Assembly: GCA_016185815.1 (NCBI GenBank)
Contig: JACPMT010000011.1
Coordinates: 1 to 10,365, forward strand
Reading direction: 5' to 3'
DNA length: 10,365 nucleotides
DNA from: Candidatus Woesearchaeota archaeon
Lineage (GTDB): Archaea > Nanobdellota > Nanobdellia > Woesearchaeales > GW2011-AR4
Both the position numbers and the translations under genes were made by a program. Below, piece by piece: positions 1-6,907 of the stretch (the first letter of the stretch is position 1; each line of letters opens with the position of its first letter). Below the pieces are notes generated by a model. The model was not told the DNA's origin and did not search any database. It saw only the letters and a program-made list of their open reading frames with translations.

Positions 1-1
1 T

Positions 2-1762
2 GAAAAATTCAAGGAGACTATTGAAAACTACAAGCCAGATGTTCTGACAGGCTACTTTTCTGATGGCTTTGACCTGCCTTACATCAAAACTCGGGCTGAT
101 AAATACAAAATCAAGCTTGATATAGGCTTAGATTACTCTGAACTAAAAATAAAAAATGGCAGAGAAACAACTGTTGCAATTAATGGTATTACCCATCTTG
201 ATATTTTTAAATTCATCAAAAAGATTATAGGTGGCACTTTAGAAACCTATTCTTACGATTTAAATGCAGTAGCTTCTGAATTGCTTGACGAGAAAAAGCA
301 CAATGTTTCTTTGGCAGAGCTGCCAGATATATGGGACAACAGCCATGAAAATCTTGAAAAGTTTTGTGAGTACTGCCTGCATGACTCTCTCTTAACCTAC
401 AACTTAGCTGTGAAAATGTCGCCTACAATAATAGAGATGGTCAAGATAGTTGGGATTCCCATGTATGACGTCAACAGAATGGGGTTTTCACAGCTTGTTG
501 AATGGTACATAATGAAGCAGGCTTCCCAGTTTAACGAGATTGCCCCCAACAAGCCAGGCTATAATGAAGTGCAGCAAATAAGGCTCAGCACGTACCAGGG
601 CGCTTTTGTTTACGAGCCAAAGCCCGGCTTCTACAAGGACATTGTTGTTTTTGACTTCAGAAGCCTGTACCCTACAATCCTAAGCTCGCATAACATAGGG
701 CTTGATACAATCAACTGCGCCTGCTGCGAAGGCACAGCAAAAGCTACTCCAGGAGATGAAAGCGAGAAGCATTGGTTTTGCGCCAAAAGAAAGGGCTTTA
801 TTCCAACATTGATTGAAGATTTGATTTCAAGAAGGATAAGAATCAAGGAAATAATCAAGACAGAGCAGGATGAAAAGTTCGCATTTCTTGACGCAAGGCA
901 GAACAGCCTGAAGCTGCTGGCAAACTCATTTTACGGCTACCTGGGCTTTTTTGGGGCAAGATGGTACTCAATCGGATGCGCAAGAAGCATAACTGCATGG
1001 GGCAGGTTTTACATTCATAAAGTGATTGACAAGGCGCAGAAGGAAGGATTTTTTGTACTTTATTCCGACACTGACTCCATATTCTTAACTCTTGATGGAA
1101 AGCCAAAAAATGAGGCTGAAAGTTTTGCTGACTCGGTAAATCTGGAGTTGCCTGGGCTCATGGAGCTTGAGTATGAGGGTTTTTATCCTGCGGGAATTTT
1201 CGTGTCTGCGAAGATAGGCCCCTTTGGCGCAAAGAAAAAATATGCTTTGCTTTCCGAACAGGGCACGCTGAAGATTAAGGGCTTTGAAACAGTAAGAAGG
1301 AACTGGTCTTTGATTGCCAAGGATGCCCAGGAAAAGGTTTTGGAGATAATATTGAGGGAGAATGACACAAAAAAAGCGCTTGAATACGCCAAAAGTGTGA
1401 TTGGCGACTTGAGAAGCAAGAAAATACCGATTGGAATGGTTGTAATCCATACGCAGCTGCAAAAGGACATTTTGGACTATGCTGCAAAAGGCCCTCATGT
1501 AGCGGTTGCCCAAAAGCTAAAGAACAAAGGCAGGGCTATCGGGCCTGGCTCAATCATAAAGTATGTTGTAACTCAAGGAAATGACATGATAAGGAACCGC
1601 TCAAAGCTGCCGGAGGATGTCAAGGAAGGCGAGTACGATGCAGACTATTACATCAACAACCAGGTTGTTCCGGCTGTCGAGAGGATTTTTAATGTCATTG
1701 GATATAAAAAAGAGGACTTGCTAGAGCAAAAAGAGCAGACAAAGCTGGAAGGGTTTTTTTAG
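2..1762 (+). CDS. polB: Family B replicative DNA polymerase, 5'-partial
   Basis: This is the C-terminal part of a template-directed DNA polymerase with 3'-5' proofreading. The frame is open from base 2, so the gene begins before the window, and a TTG at 281 is not its start. Motifs seen in order: Exo II region GYFSDGFD (50-73), Exo III YCLHD (371-385), motif A DFRSLYPTI from 653, a Cys-containing insertion, motif B KLLANSFYG (911-937), motif C YSDTDS (1061-1078), and a KKKY element. Catalytic Asp codons lie at 653, 1067 and 1073. The last residues, QTKLEGFF, match a PCNA-interacting (PIP) box at the extreme C-terminus, as expected for an archaeal replicative enzyme. The Exo II Asn (N-x3-FD) is Phe here. 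The uracil-sensing N-terminal domain is outside the window. The family assignment is certain; replicative role is inferred from the PIP box. Confidence 0.97.
   Translation, partial: EKFKETIENYKPDVLTGYFSDGFDLPYIKTRADKYKIKLDIGLDYSELKIKNGRETTVAINGITHLDIFKFIKKIIGGTLETYSYDLNAVASELLDEKKHNVSLAELPDIWDNSHENLEKFCEYCLHDSLLTYNLAVKMSPTIIEMVKIVGIPMYDVNRMGFSQLVEWYIMKQASQFNEIAPNKPGYNEVQQIRLSTYQGAFVYEPKPGFYKDIVVFDFRSLYPTILSSHNIGLDTINCACCEGTAKATPGDESEKHWFCAKRKGFIPTLIEDLISRRIRIKEIIKTEQDEKFAFLDARQNSLKLLANSFYGYLGFFGARWYSIGCARSITAWGRFYIHKVIDKAQKEGFFVLYSDTDSIFLTLDGKPKNEAESFADSVNLELPGLMELEYEGFYPAGIFVSAKIGPFGAKKKYALLSEQGTLKIKGFETVRRNWSLIAKDAQEKVLEIILRENDTKKALEYAKSVIGDLRSKKIPIGMVVIHTQLQKDILDYAAKGPHVAVAQKLKNKGRAIGPGSIIKYVVTQGNDMIRNRSKLPEDVKEGEYDADYYINNQVVPAVERIFNVIGYKKEDLLEQKEQTKLEGFF
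1736..1759 (+). other. PIP box (PCNA-binding peptide) of PolB
   Basis: The codons read Q-T-K-L-E-G-F-F directly before the stop. This fits the Q-x-x-[ILM]-x-x-[FY]-[FY] consensus that tethers polymerases to the sliding clamp. The two Phe codons also form an oligo-T run that could help end the transcript. Confidence 0.85.
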
Positions 1763-1790
1763 ATAGTTACTATTAAGTGGTTAAAAATAG

Positions 1791-1805
1791 AAAGGTTTAT
1801 AAAAG
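1791..1805 (+). promoter_or_regulatory. TATA box for the 1835 gene
   Basis: The sequence tttataaaa with purines just upstream (BRE-like) lies about 35 nt before the ATG at 1835. Archaeal transcription starts about 25 nt after TATA, so the mRNA should have a leader of only around 10 nt or none. Confidence 0.65.
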
Positions 1806-1834
1806 GAGTAAATTTATCCCGTATTTGGTATTAA

Positions 1835-2329
1835 ATGACACGTGATATTTTTGAAGGGTGGAAAAAAAGCAAAGTTCTAGAATCACCACAGCCAACAGAA
1901 GATGATCCAATAAGATTTCTAAATGGTGAAGGCGCGACCAATGCTCATTACAAAGGAACAAGCATCGTATTTGATTACAAGGGTTTAGTTGTAGACTTAA
2001 TGGACCAAGAAAGTAGAGTAGTAGGCCGTATTCACAAAAAACCTACAAATGATTTAGAGCGGCAATGTTTGGAAGATGCTCCTAAGGTATTTCGTTCAGG
2101 CAACCCAAATCAAATAGAAGGAATGATTACTAATCTCAATTATAGGGCCTTTGTTTTTGGTGGCAAATTCCATTCAGCCATACTAGATGTTTTGGAATTA
2201 GCCCGTATGCCTATTGAAAAAGTTATTGAGCTTTATAAGATTGGTTACACAGACTCAGGTTCTTATGGACCAATCCGTGCAGTAGGAGCAACCTGGGCAC
2301 GAGCGGGCGTTAATCCGCATCAAAGATAA
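1835..2329 (+). CDS. Unrecognised 164-residue protein with atypical Arg codons
   Basis: I do not recognise this family. The protein is predicted soluble, without an obvious signal peptide, membrane segment or Cys cluster. It looks like a compact alpha/beta fold with a Gly-rich C-terminal part (YTDSGSYGPIRAVGATWARAG), and it contains several aromatic and Gly residues of the kind that tend to be conserved. The ATG start is supported by a TATA box about 35 nt upstream, and the gene stands alone between polB and the AbrB-like gene. Arg is mostly encoded by CGN (CGT five or six times, plus CGG and CGA), whereas neighbouring genes use almost only AGA/AGG. This suggests recent acquisition or a different expression regime (inference). 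That it is a real gene is likely; its function is unknown. Confidence 0.75.
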   Translation: MTRDIFEGWKKSKVLESPQPTEDDPIRFLNGEGATNAHYKGTSIVFDYKGLVVDLMDQESRVVGRIHKKPTNDLERQCLEDAPKVFRSGNPNQIEGMITNLNYRAFVFGGKFHSAILDVLELARMPIEKVIELYKIGYTDSGSYGPIRAVGATWARAGVNPHQR

Positions 2330-2390
2330 TTTTCTAATTTAATAAAAATTATTATTTCAATAAAATCTATGTTTTAGTTCATAACCGCAA

Positions 2391-2400
2391 TCTTTAAATA
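2391..2400 (+). promoter_or_regulatory. TATA box for the AbrB-like/coiled-coil unit
   Basis: The sequence ctttaaata lies about 33 nt before the ATG at 2430, predicting a near-leaderless two-gene transcript. No strong Shine-Dalgarno site precedes 2430. Confidence 0.6.
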
Positions 2401-2409
2401 CTTAATCTT

Positions 2410-2430
2410 ATTTAATATTATTTAATATTA
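2410..2430 (+). repeat. Tandem 10-bp repeat in the AbrB-like promoter
   Basis: The unit tatttaatat occurs twice head to tail between the TATA box and the start codon. Each copy carries an internally palindromic TTAA/AATATT core. The position over the expected transcription start would suit an autoregulatory operator for the DNA-binding protein encoded immediately downstream. That role is inference; in AT-rich DNA such a repeat can also arise by chance. Confidence 0.4.
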
Positions 2431-2585
2431 TGAGCAAAAAAGAGGAGTTTGTAAGGCATATAAGGAAAACTGGAACTAGTTTAGGGATTAACATACCCCA
2501 AGAAATAATCAAAATTCTTAAGCTGAAGGAAAACGAGATAATCAGGGTTACAGTTGAAAAGGTAAAAAAAAGTGGCAAAAACTGA
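2430..2585 (+). CDS. AbrB/MazE-family swapped-hairpin DNA-binding protein (51 aa)
   Basis: This short frame encodes 51 residues beginning MSKKEEFVRHIRKTGTSLGI. The pattern R-K-T-G-x-S-L-G-I-x-I-P-x-E-I, then L-K-L-K-E-N-E-I-I-R-V-T-V-E-K-V, is the classic AbrB/SpoVT (MazE-antitoxin-like) beta-hairpin that dimerises to bind DNA. Length is normal for a lone AbrB domain. It has a TATA box 33 nt upstream and overlaps the following coiled-coil gene by 14 nt, so the two are probably co-transcribed and translationally coupled. AbrB-like proteins often repress their own operon and, in toxin-antitoxin pairs, neutralise the partner; the partner here resembles no toxin I know. Identification of the fold is confident; its target is unknown. 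Confidence 0.85.
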   Translation: MSKKEEFVRHIRKTGTSLGINIPQEIIKILKLKENEIIRVTVEKVKKSGKN

Positions 2586-3180
2586 TGTTGATAGTTATAT
2601 AGGCGAGTTAAGGGGAATTGTAAGCAATGAAAAAGACTCGGATTTATACTCGTTAAAGAGAGAGCTTAATAGTCTAAGCGAATCCTCCAAGGTTTTTGAA
2701 GATTTTGAAAAGGAAACAATGCATATTGATAAGGATTTATTTAAGCAAATCAGCAATTTAAGCTTGCTGATGAAAATCAGGAGATTGGCATCTGAGATAA
2801 AGAGCAAAAAACAAATAACGGACAAGCTTCATAGCCTTCACTTCAGCTTGAATCTTTTAAAAAATTCGCCAATGACAAACGATACATCATCGATTAAGAA
2901 TGCAATAGATGCCTTTCTGCATGATGAAGACACAAAAATTGACAACATAGCAGATGAGTTGAATGATTTCAAAACAAAACTTGAAGAAATAAAAAAGCAT
3001 CATTCAAACTTACTGCCAAAAGGGCTGGACAACAAGATAAAAATTGAAGCAAAATATAACCCCCATATTGAGCAGCTTCATTCAATTCATAAAAAACAAA
3101 AAAATGCCTTAATATCGACAAGTAATTTGTTTTTAAAACTTACTAAAAAACATATCAAAAACCTGAAAAAGTTTAAATAA
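2572..3180 (+). CDS. Unrecognised Lys-rich coiled-coil protein, partner of AbrB-like gene
   Basis: The 202-residue product is almost entirely helical in appearance, rich in Lys, Glu, Leu, Ser and Asp, with heptad-like hydrophobic spacing over long stretches. It has no Cys, no Trp, no signal peptide and no membrane segment. The C-terminus is strongly basic (KKHIKNLKKFK). The GTG start lies inside the end of the AbrB-like gene, with a weak SD-like aaaaggt 8 nt upstream, which fits translational coupling. It could be a structural or DNA-bridging protein, or the effector of an AbrB-controlled module. No catalytic motif of a PIN, MazF, RelE or HEPN toxin was seen. The gene's TATA-bearing 3' end also drives the IleRS gene. 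Confidence 0.75.
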   Translation: MAKTDVDSYIGELRGIVSNEKDSDLYSLKRELNSLSESSKVFEDFEKETMHIDKDLFKQISNLSLLMKIRRLASEIKSKKQITDKLHSLHFSLNLLKNSPMTNDTSSIKNAIDAFLHDEDTKIDNIADELNDFKTKLEEIKKHHSNLLPKGLDNKIKIEAKYNPHIEQLHSIHKKQKNALISTSNLFLKLTKKHIKNLKKFK

Positions 3181-3181
3181 C
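3171..3181 (+). promoter_or_regulatory. TATA box for IleRS, overlapping the previous stop codon
   Basis: The sequence gtttaaataac is about 29 nt before the ATG at 3205, giving a leaderless IleRS mRNA. It includes the stop codon of the coiled-coil gene. Confidence 0.65.
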
Positions 3182-3204
3182 AAACTTGAATTCCCCGAAT
3201 TAAA

Positions 3205-4692
3205 ATGATTCAAAATTATGATGCAACAAAGCTTGAGCCTGAAATACTGGATTTTTGGAAAAAGCACGGTATTTACGAGAAGGCAAAGGAAAAAAACAAG
3301 GGCAAAAGAAAGTTCTATTTCTTGGACGGGCCGCCATACACGTCTGGAAAAGTCCATCTTGGGACAGCATGGAACAAGGCATTAAAAGACTCTGTGCTAA
3401 GATACAAGAGAATGCAGGGCTTTGATGTCTGGGACAGGGCGGGCTATGACATGCACGGAATGCCGACTGAGCAGGCAGTTGAAAAAAATCTTGGATTAAA
3501 GCACAAGGACGAAATTCCAGTATACGGCATAGCAAATTTTGTAAATGCGTGCAGGGAATTTGCAATAACAAACATGCTCTCAATGAACCAAGACTTCAAG
3601 AGGATAGGAGTGTGGATGGACTTTGACAACCCGTACCAGTCAATCCAGAATACTTTCATGGAAGGCGAGTGGTGGCTTATAAAAAAGGCATATGAAAATG
3701 GACGGCTTTATGAGGGGGAAAAAACAATGCACTGGTGCGCTTCATGCGCAACATCATTGGCAAAACATGAATTGGAATATGAAAATGTAACTGATGATTC
3801 TATTTTTGTGAAATTCCCCATCAAAAGCAAAAAAGACGAGTTCTTGATAATCTGGACAACAACGCCATGGACAATTCCATTCAACCTAGGGGTCATGGCG
3901 AATCCTAATTTGGATTATGTGAGGGCAAAAGTCGGGAATGAAATTTGGATTGTTGCAAAGGCTCTGGCATCAAGCTTTATAAGCGGGGTTGCAGAAAAGC
4001 AATTCTCAATCTTGGAGGAATTCAAAGGAAATAAATTAGTTGGGTTAGAATATACACATCCTTTTGAAAATGAAACTCATCAATTCAGGGAATTAAAGAA
4101 AAAACATTCAAAAGTTCATACTGTTGTCATGAGCGAAGAATATGTTGACATAAGCGCAGGTACTGGATTGGTGCACATGGCTCCAGGATGCGGACCTGAG
4201 GATTATGAAATTGGCCACAGGAACGGAATTCCGCCTTTCAACACCCTGACAGAAAGAGGGGTTTTTGATGAAACAAGCGGCATCTTTAGCGGATTTGTTG
4301 CAAAAAAAGACGACAAAAAAATAACAGAGGAGATAAGGAAAAAAGGCTTGCTTGTCGCGGAAACAAAGATAGAGCACGACTATGCGCATTGCTGGCGCTC
4401 CAAAGACCCGATAATCTACAGGACAACAACGCAATGGTTCTTCAAAATTGAAGATTTGAAGGACAGGATGAGGGAGCTGAACAAAAGCATAAAATGGGTT
4501 CCTGATTTTGCAGGCTCAAGAAATTTCGACAACTGGATAGCCAACTTAAGGGACAACGGAATCACAAGGCAGAGGTACTGGGGCACGCCGTTGCCAGTCT
4601 GGAAATGCAAACAATGCAATGACTTTGTTGTTGTCGGCTCAATTGATGAATTAAGAATTTGCACAAGCCGTGGATTGATGAAGTCAGGATAA
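3205..4692 (+). CDS. ileS: Isoleucyl-tRNA synthetase, N-terminal part (frame broken)
   Basis: IleRS charges tRNA-Ile with isoleucine in the cytoplasm and edits misactivated valine. This frame carries the first half of the class I Rossmann catalytic domain, with PPYTSGKVHLGT (HIGH-type signature HLGT at residues 51-54). It also carries the inserted CP1 editing domain, with the Thr-rich TTTPWT at 218-223 and GTGLVHMAPGCGPEDY at 319-334 including the conserved Asp. The first zinc-ligand pair (WKCKQC, Cys 468 and 471) follows. After GSIDELRI the frame runs into ten unrelated residues and a stop at 4690. The family continues with a short linker and LHKPWIDEV, which is found in the -1 frame from 4659. 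This half lacks KMSKS and the anticodon-binding domain, so it could not charge tRNA alone. It is either a broken gene or a sequence error. Confidence 0.9.
   Translation: MIQNYDATKLEPEILDFWKKHGIYEKAKEKNKGKRKFYFLDGPPYTSGKVHLGTAWNKALKDSVLRYKRMQGFDVWDRAGYDMHGMPTEQAVEKNLGLKHKDEIPVYGIANFVNACREFAITNMLSMNQDFKRIGVWMDFDNPYQSIQNTFMEGEWWLIKKAYENGRLYEGEKTMHWCASCATSLAKHELEYENVTDDSIFVKFPIKSKKDEFLIIWTTTPWTIPFNLGVMANPNLDYVRAKVGNEIWIVAKALASSFISGVAEKQFSILEEFKGNKLVGLEYTHPFENETHQFRELKKKHSKVHTVVMSEEYVDISAGTGLVHMAPGCGPEDYEIGHRNGIPPFNTLTERGVFDETSGIFSGFVAKKDDKKITEEIRKKGLLVAETKIEHDYAHCWRSKDPIIYRTTTQWFFKIEDLKDRMRELNKSIKWVPDFAGSRNFDNWIANLRDNGITRQRYWGTPLPVWKCKQCNDFVVVGSIDELRICTSRGLMKSG
4636..4692 (+). other. Frame break and apparent small deletion in IleRS
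   Basis: Frame 1 gives GSIDELRI up to 4659 and frame 0 picks up LHKPWIDEV from TTG 4659. Upstream in frame 0 a TGA at 4647 closes the frame, so no simple single-base change joins long overlapping stretches. Compared with the yeast IleRS linker as I remember it (about 11 residues between the equivalent EL and LH), roughly eight or nine codons are missing, along with one base of frame. The break sits between the Cys-x2-Cys (4606-4617) and Cys-x-Cys (4695-4703) of one zinc-binding element. Confidence 0.8.
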
Positions 4693-6323
4693 GATGCAAA
4701 TGCGGCAGCATCAAAGAAAGAATTCCTGACATTTTGGATGTGTGGATAGATGCCGGCTCTGCTTCATGGAATTGCTTGGATTTTCCGCGAAGAAAAGATT
4801 TGTTTGAAAAATTGTATCCTGCTGACTTCATTCTGGAAGGCATAGACCAGATCAGGGGCTGGTTTAATCTTTTGTTTGTCGCCTCGATGGTTGCTATGAG
4901 CAACTGCTCGTTCAAATCCGTCTACATGCACGGCTTCATTAATGACGCGCAGGGAAGGAAGATGAGCAAGTCGCTTGGCAACTACATTCTGCCTCAGGAA
5001 GTGATAATGGAGTACGGGGCAGACACCTTGAGGTACTATATGATAGGCGGCACCCCTCCCGGAGTTGACATCAACTATAACTTTGACGACATGAAGGTCA
5101 AGCACAAGAATTTAACTGTGCTCTGGAACCTGCACAAATATGCAATTGAAATGGCTAAAAACCTCAAAGTAAATCCGTCTGAATTGAAGATTGACTTACA
5201 AAAATTTGATGTTGAAGAAAGGTTCATTTTTTCAAAGCTTAATTCTGCAATAAAAATGGCAACGGAAACTTTTAACGAGTACAGGCTGAATGAAATTCCC
5301 TGGCAGGCTGAAGAGTTGTTTTTGGAGCTAAGCAGGACTTACATACAATTGACAAGGGAAAAATCATCAATGGGAAGCGAGGAGGACAAAAAGGTTGTGC
5401 TGTACGCTGCTTATAATGTTTTATTGGAGTCGTTAAAGCTGTTTGCTCCGATTGCGCCTTTTATAACAGAGGCAATGTACCAGAACCTAAGGCACGAATT
5501 CAGGCTGAAAGAAGAGAGCATTCATTTATTTGGCTGGCCAAAACATGATGAGGGATTAATTGACAAAGAGCTAGAGGAGTCAATGCAGACTATAAGCGAA
5601 ATTATGCAGAGCGCCCTTGCCGTAAGGGAAAAAATACACCTTGGCGTGAGATGGCCTGTGAAGGAAATTGTGATAGCTGCAAAAGATAAAAATATAGCGA
5701 GCGCTGTTGAAAAACTAAGGGATGTAATAAAAAAACAGATTAATGTGAAAGAAGTAAAAATTGTCGAGTCAATGCCAAATGTAAAAGTGAAGATAAAGGC
5801 TGATTACTCAAAAATAGGGCCAAAGTTCGGCGACAAAGCCCCGAAGATAATCGCCCAGCTTACAATTGACAGCCCTGAAACCGTATTGAAGCACATACAG
5901 GAAAACGGAAAGCACTCCTTTAACGCTGACGGAGAAATTATAGATATTGTAAAAGAGGATTTACTGGTTACAAGAGAGGTTCCTATGCCTTATGAGGAAG
6001 GGATTTTCAAGCACGGCTTGATTTACTTAAACAGGGAGATGACAGATGAATTAGAGGCAGAAGGCTTTGCAAGAGAGATAATGAGGAGAGTGCAGGCATT
6101 GAGGAAAAAAGCAGGGCTGCAGAAATCCGACAATATTTCTCTGTTCATTAAAACTGACGACGAATTGAGGGAAATGCTGAAGGACTGGAGCATTGTGATC
6201 AAGGAAAAAGTCGGCGCTTCCCAGTTCAGGATTTCCGAGCTTGAGCCGAGCAGGAAGCATGCCTTTGTGAGCAATGAAAAGGTAAAGGGCAAGGAATTTG
6301 AAATACATTTGGAGAAAGTATAG
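4659..6323 (+). CDS. ileS: Isoleucyl-tRNA synthetase, C-terminal part (frame broken)
   Basis: This frame holds the rest of IleRS. It starts with LHKPWIDEV and the second zinc-ligand pair (RCKCG, 4692-4706). The second catalytic half follows, with DVWIDAGSASW, GIDQIRGWF and the KMSKS loop (codons 4959-4973). Next come the helical anticodon-binding domain (about 5215-5560) and the C-terminal region typical of archaeal and eukaryotic IleRS (DUF5915-like, with RWPVKEIVI, a KIGPKFG-type element and EGFAREIMRRVQ). Together with the upstream part the gene spans about 1,040 codons, normal for archaeal IleRS. No TATA box or SD site precedes 4659, so separate translation of this half is unlikely. Nothing downstream is decayed, which argues for a recent lesion or a sequencing/assembly error rather than an old pseudogene. 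Confidence 0.9.
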   Translation: MHKPWIDEVRIRCKCGSIKERIPDILDVWIDAGSASWNCLDFPRRKDLFEKLYPADFILEGIDQIRGWFNLLFVASMVAMSNCSFKSVYMHGFINDAQGRKMSKSLGNYILPQEVIMEYGADTLRYYMIGGTPPGVDINYNFDDMKVKHKNLTVLWNLHKYAIEMAKNLKVNPSELKIDLQKFDVEERFIFSKLNSAIKMATETFNEYRLNEIPWQAEELFLELSRTYIQLTREKSSMGSEEDKKVVLYAAYNVLLESLKLFAPIAPFITEAMYQNLRHEFRLKEESIHLFGWPKHDEGLIDKELEESMQTISEIMQSALAVREKIHLGVRWPVKEIVIAAKDKNIASAVEKLRDVIKKQINVKEVKIVESMPNVKVKIKADYSKIGPKFGDKAPKIIAQLTIDSPETVLKHIQENGKHSFNADGEIIDIVKEDLLVTREVPMPYEEGIFKHGLIYLNREMTDELEAEGFAREIMRRVQALRKKAGLQKSDNISLFIKTDDELREMLKDWSIVIKEKVGASQFRISELEPSRKHAFVSNEKVKGKEFEIHLEKV

Positions 6324-6324
6324 A

Positions 6325-6339
6325 AAAATATTTATATAC
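6325..6339 (+). promoter_or_regulatory. TATA box for the THUMP gene
   Basis: The sequence aaatatttatatac begins two bases after the IleRS stop and is centred about 27 nt before the ATG at 6361. This decides the start at 6361 over an in-frame ATG at 6298 that lies inside IleRS and upstream of the promoter. Confidence 0.75.
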
Positions 6340-6360
6340 GCAAATTCTAAGCATTTTATC

Positions 6361-6858
6361 ATGGTCGAAGCAAATCTTCTTGTAACGCACGAGCCAAGCC
6401 ATGCAGGAAGCGCCAAGGAAAACGTGGAAAAGGCGTTAAAGGCCATAAAGCAAAGAGTAAAATTTCTAAAATCCGACAGCGAGGGGGTTTTTAAGCTAAG
6501 AGTCGGAAATGCAAAGAAGATAGTCAAGAGCCTGGGCAAATTAAAATCCAAAAAGGCAATGTTTGAGCACACATTCCACTGGATTCCAGTTGAGAAGTGG
6601 GCAAGTACAAACATCAAGGCTATGCAGAAGGAAATAAAAAAGCTGCAGAAAGGCATAAAGAAAACTGAAAAGTGGAAGATGGACCTGCACAAAAGGCATT
6701 TTGAAATGTCCCTGACAGAACTGATAATGAAGCTTACAGAGGTTGTTGACAAGCCAAAGGTTGACTTGGACAATCCGCAGAAAATTATAGAAGTGCAGAT
6801 TATGGGCAAGAAAACCGGACTGGCTTTGCTGAACAAGGATGAGATTTTGAGATTATAG
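6361..6858 (+). CDS. THUMP-domain RNA-binding protein (Tan1-like)
   Basis: The 165-residue product is close to archaeal and eukaryotic Tan1-type THUMP proteins. It begins NLLVTHEPSHAGSAKENVEKAL (opening ferredoxin-like part, residues 5-26) and carries the THUMP hallmark in its second half: WKMDLHKRHF (105-114), then ELIMKLTEVVDKPKVDLDNP (120-139), and the closing strand IIEVQIMGKKTGLALL (142-157). In yeast, Tan1 is the tRNA-binding adaptor for N4-acetylation of cytidine 12 in tRNA-Ser and tRNA-Leu by Kre33. No methyltransferase or thiouridylase domain is fused, which fits an adaptor. Whether this archaeon has the partner acetyltransferase cannot be seen. The gene has its own promoter directly after IleRS, so the tRNA theme is shared though not the transcript. 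Confidence 0.85.
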   Translation: MVEANLLVTHEPSHAGSAKENVEKALKAIKQRVKFLKSDSEGVFKLRVGNAKKIVKSLGKLKSKKAMFEHTFHWIPVEKWASTNIKAMQKEIKKLQKGIKKTEKWKMDLHKRHFEMSLTELIMKLTEVVDKPKVDLDNPQKIIEVQIMGKKTGLALLNKDEILRL

Positions 6859-6907
6859 AGAACTTTGAAAAATTTATTATTTTTACCATTTTCATTCAAA
6901 GTTCTCT
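6857..6907 (+). repeat. Inverted repeat 1 after the THUMP gene (13-bp perfect arms)
   Basis: Arms agagaactttgaa (6857-6869) and ttcaaagttctct (6895-6907) are exact reverse complements with a 25-nt A/T-rich loop. The left arm starts inside the THUMP stop codon, so the transcript would end in or just after this hairpin. It acts as a likely 3' structure or terminator and is nearly the same sequence as the second hairpin. Confidence 0.7.

Noticed and set aside
281..1762. PolB starting at the TTG at 281
   Set aside because: The frame is open to base 2 and encodes recognisable Exo II sequence before 281, so the gene simply begins outside the window.
2430..3180. Classical MazEF- or VapBC-type toxin-antitoxin system
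   Set aside because: The AbrB-like half fits, but the partner lacks PIN acidic residues and any MazF-like barrel and is nearly all coiled coil.
3189..3201. Small palindrome aattc-ccc-gaatt just before the IleRS start
   Set aside because: Five-base arms in AT-rich DNA are expected by chance; nothing else supports an operator.
4640..4665. Programmed -1 frameshift joining the two IleRS parts
   Set aside because: No X-XXY-YYZ slippery heptamer in the right phase and no clear downstream stem. Even a perfect -1 shift would leave the linker several codons short.
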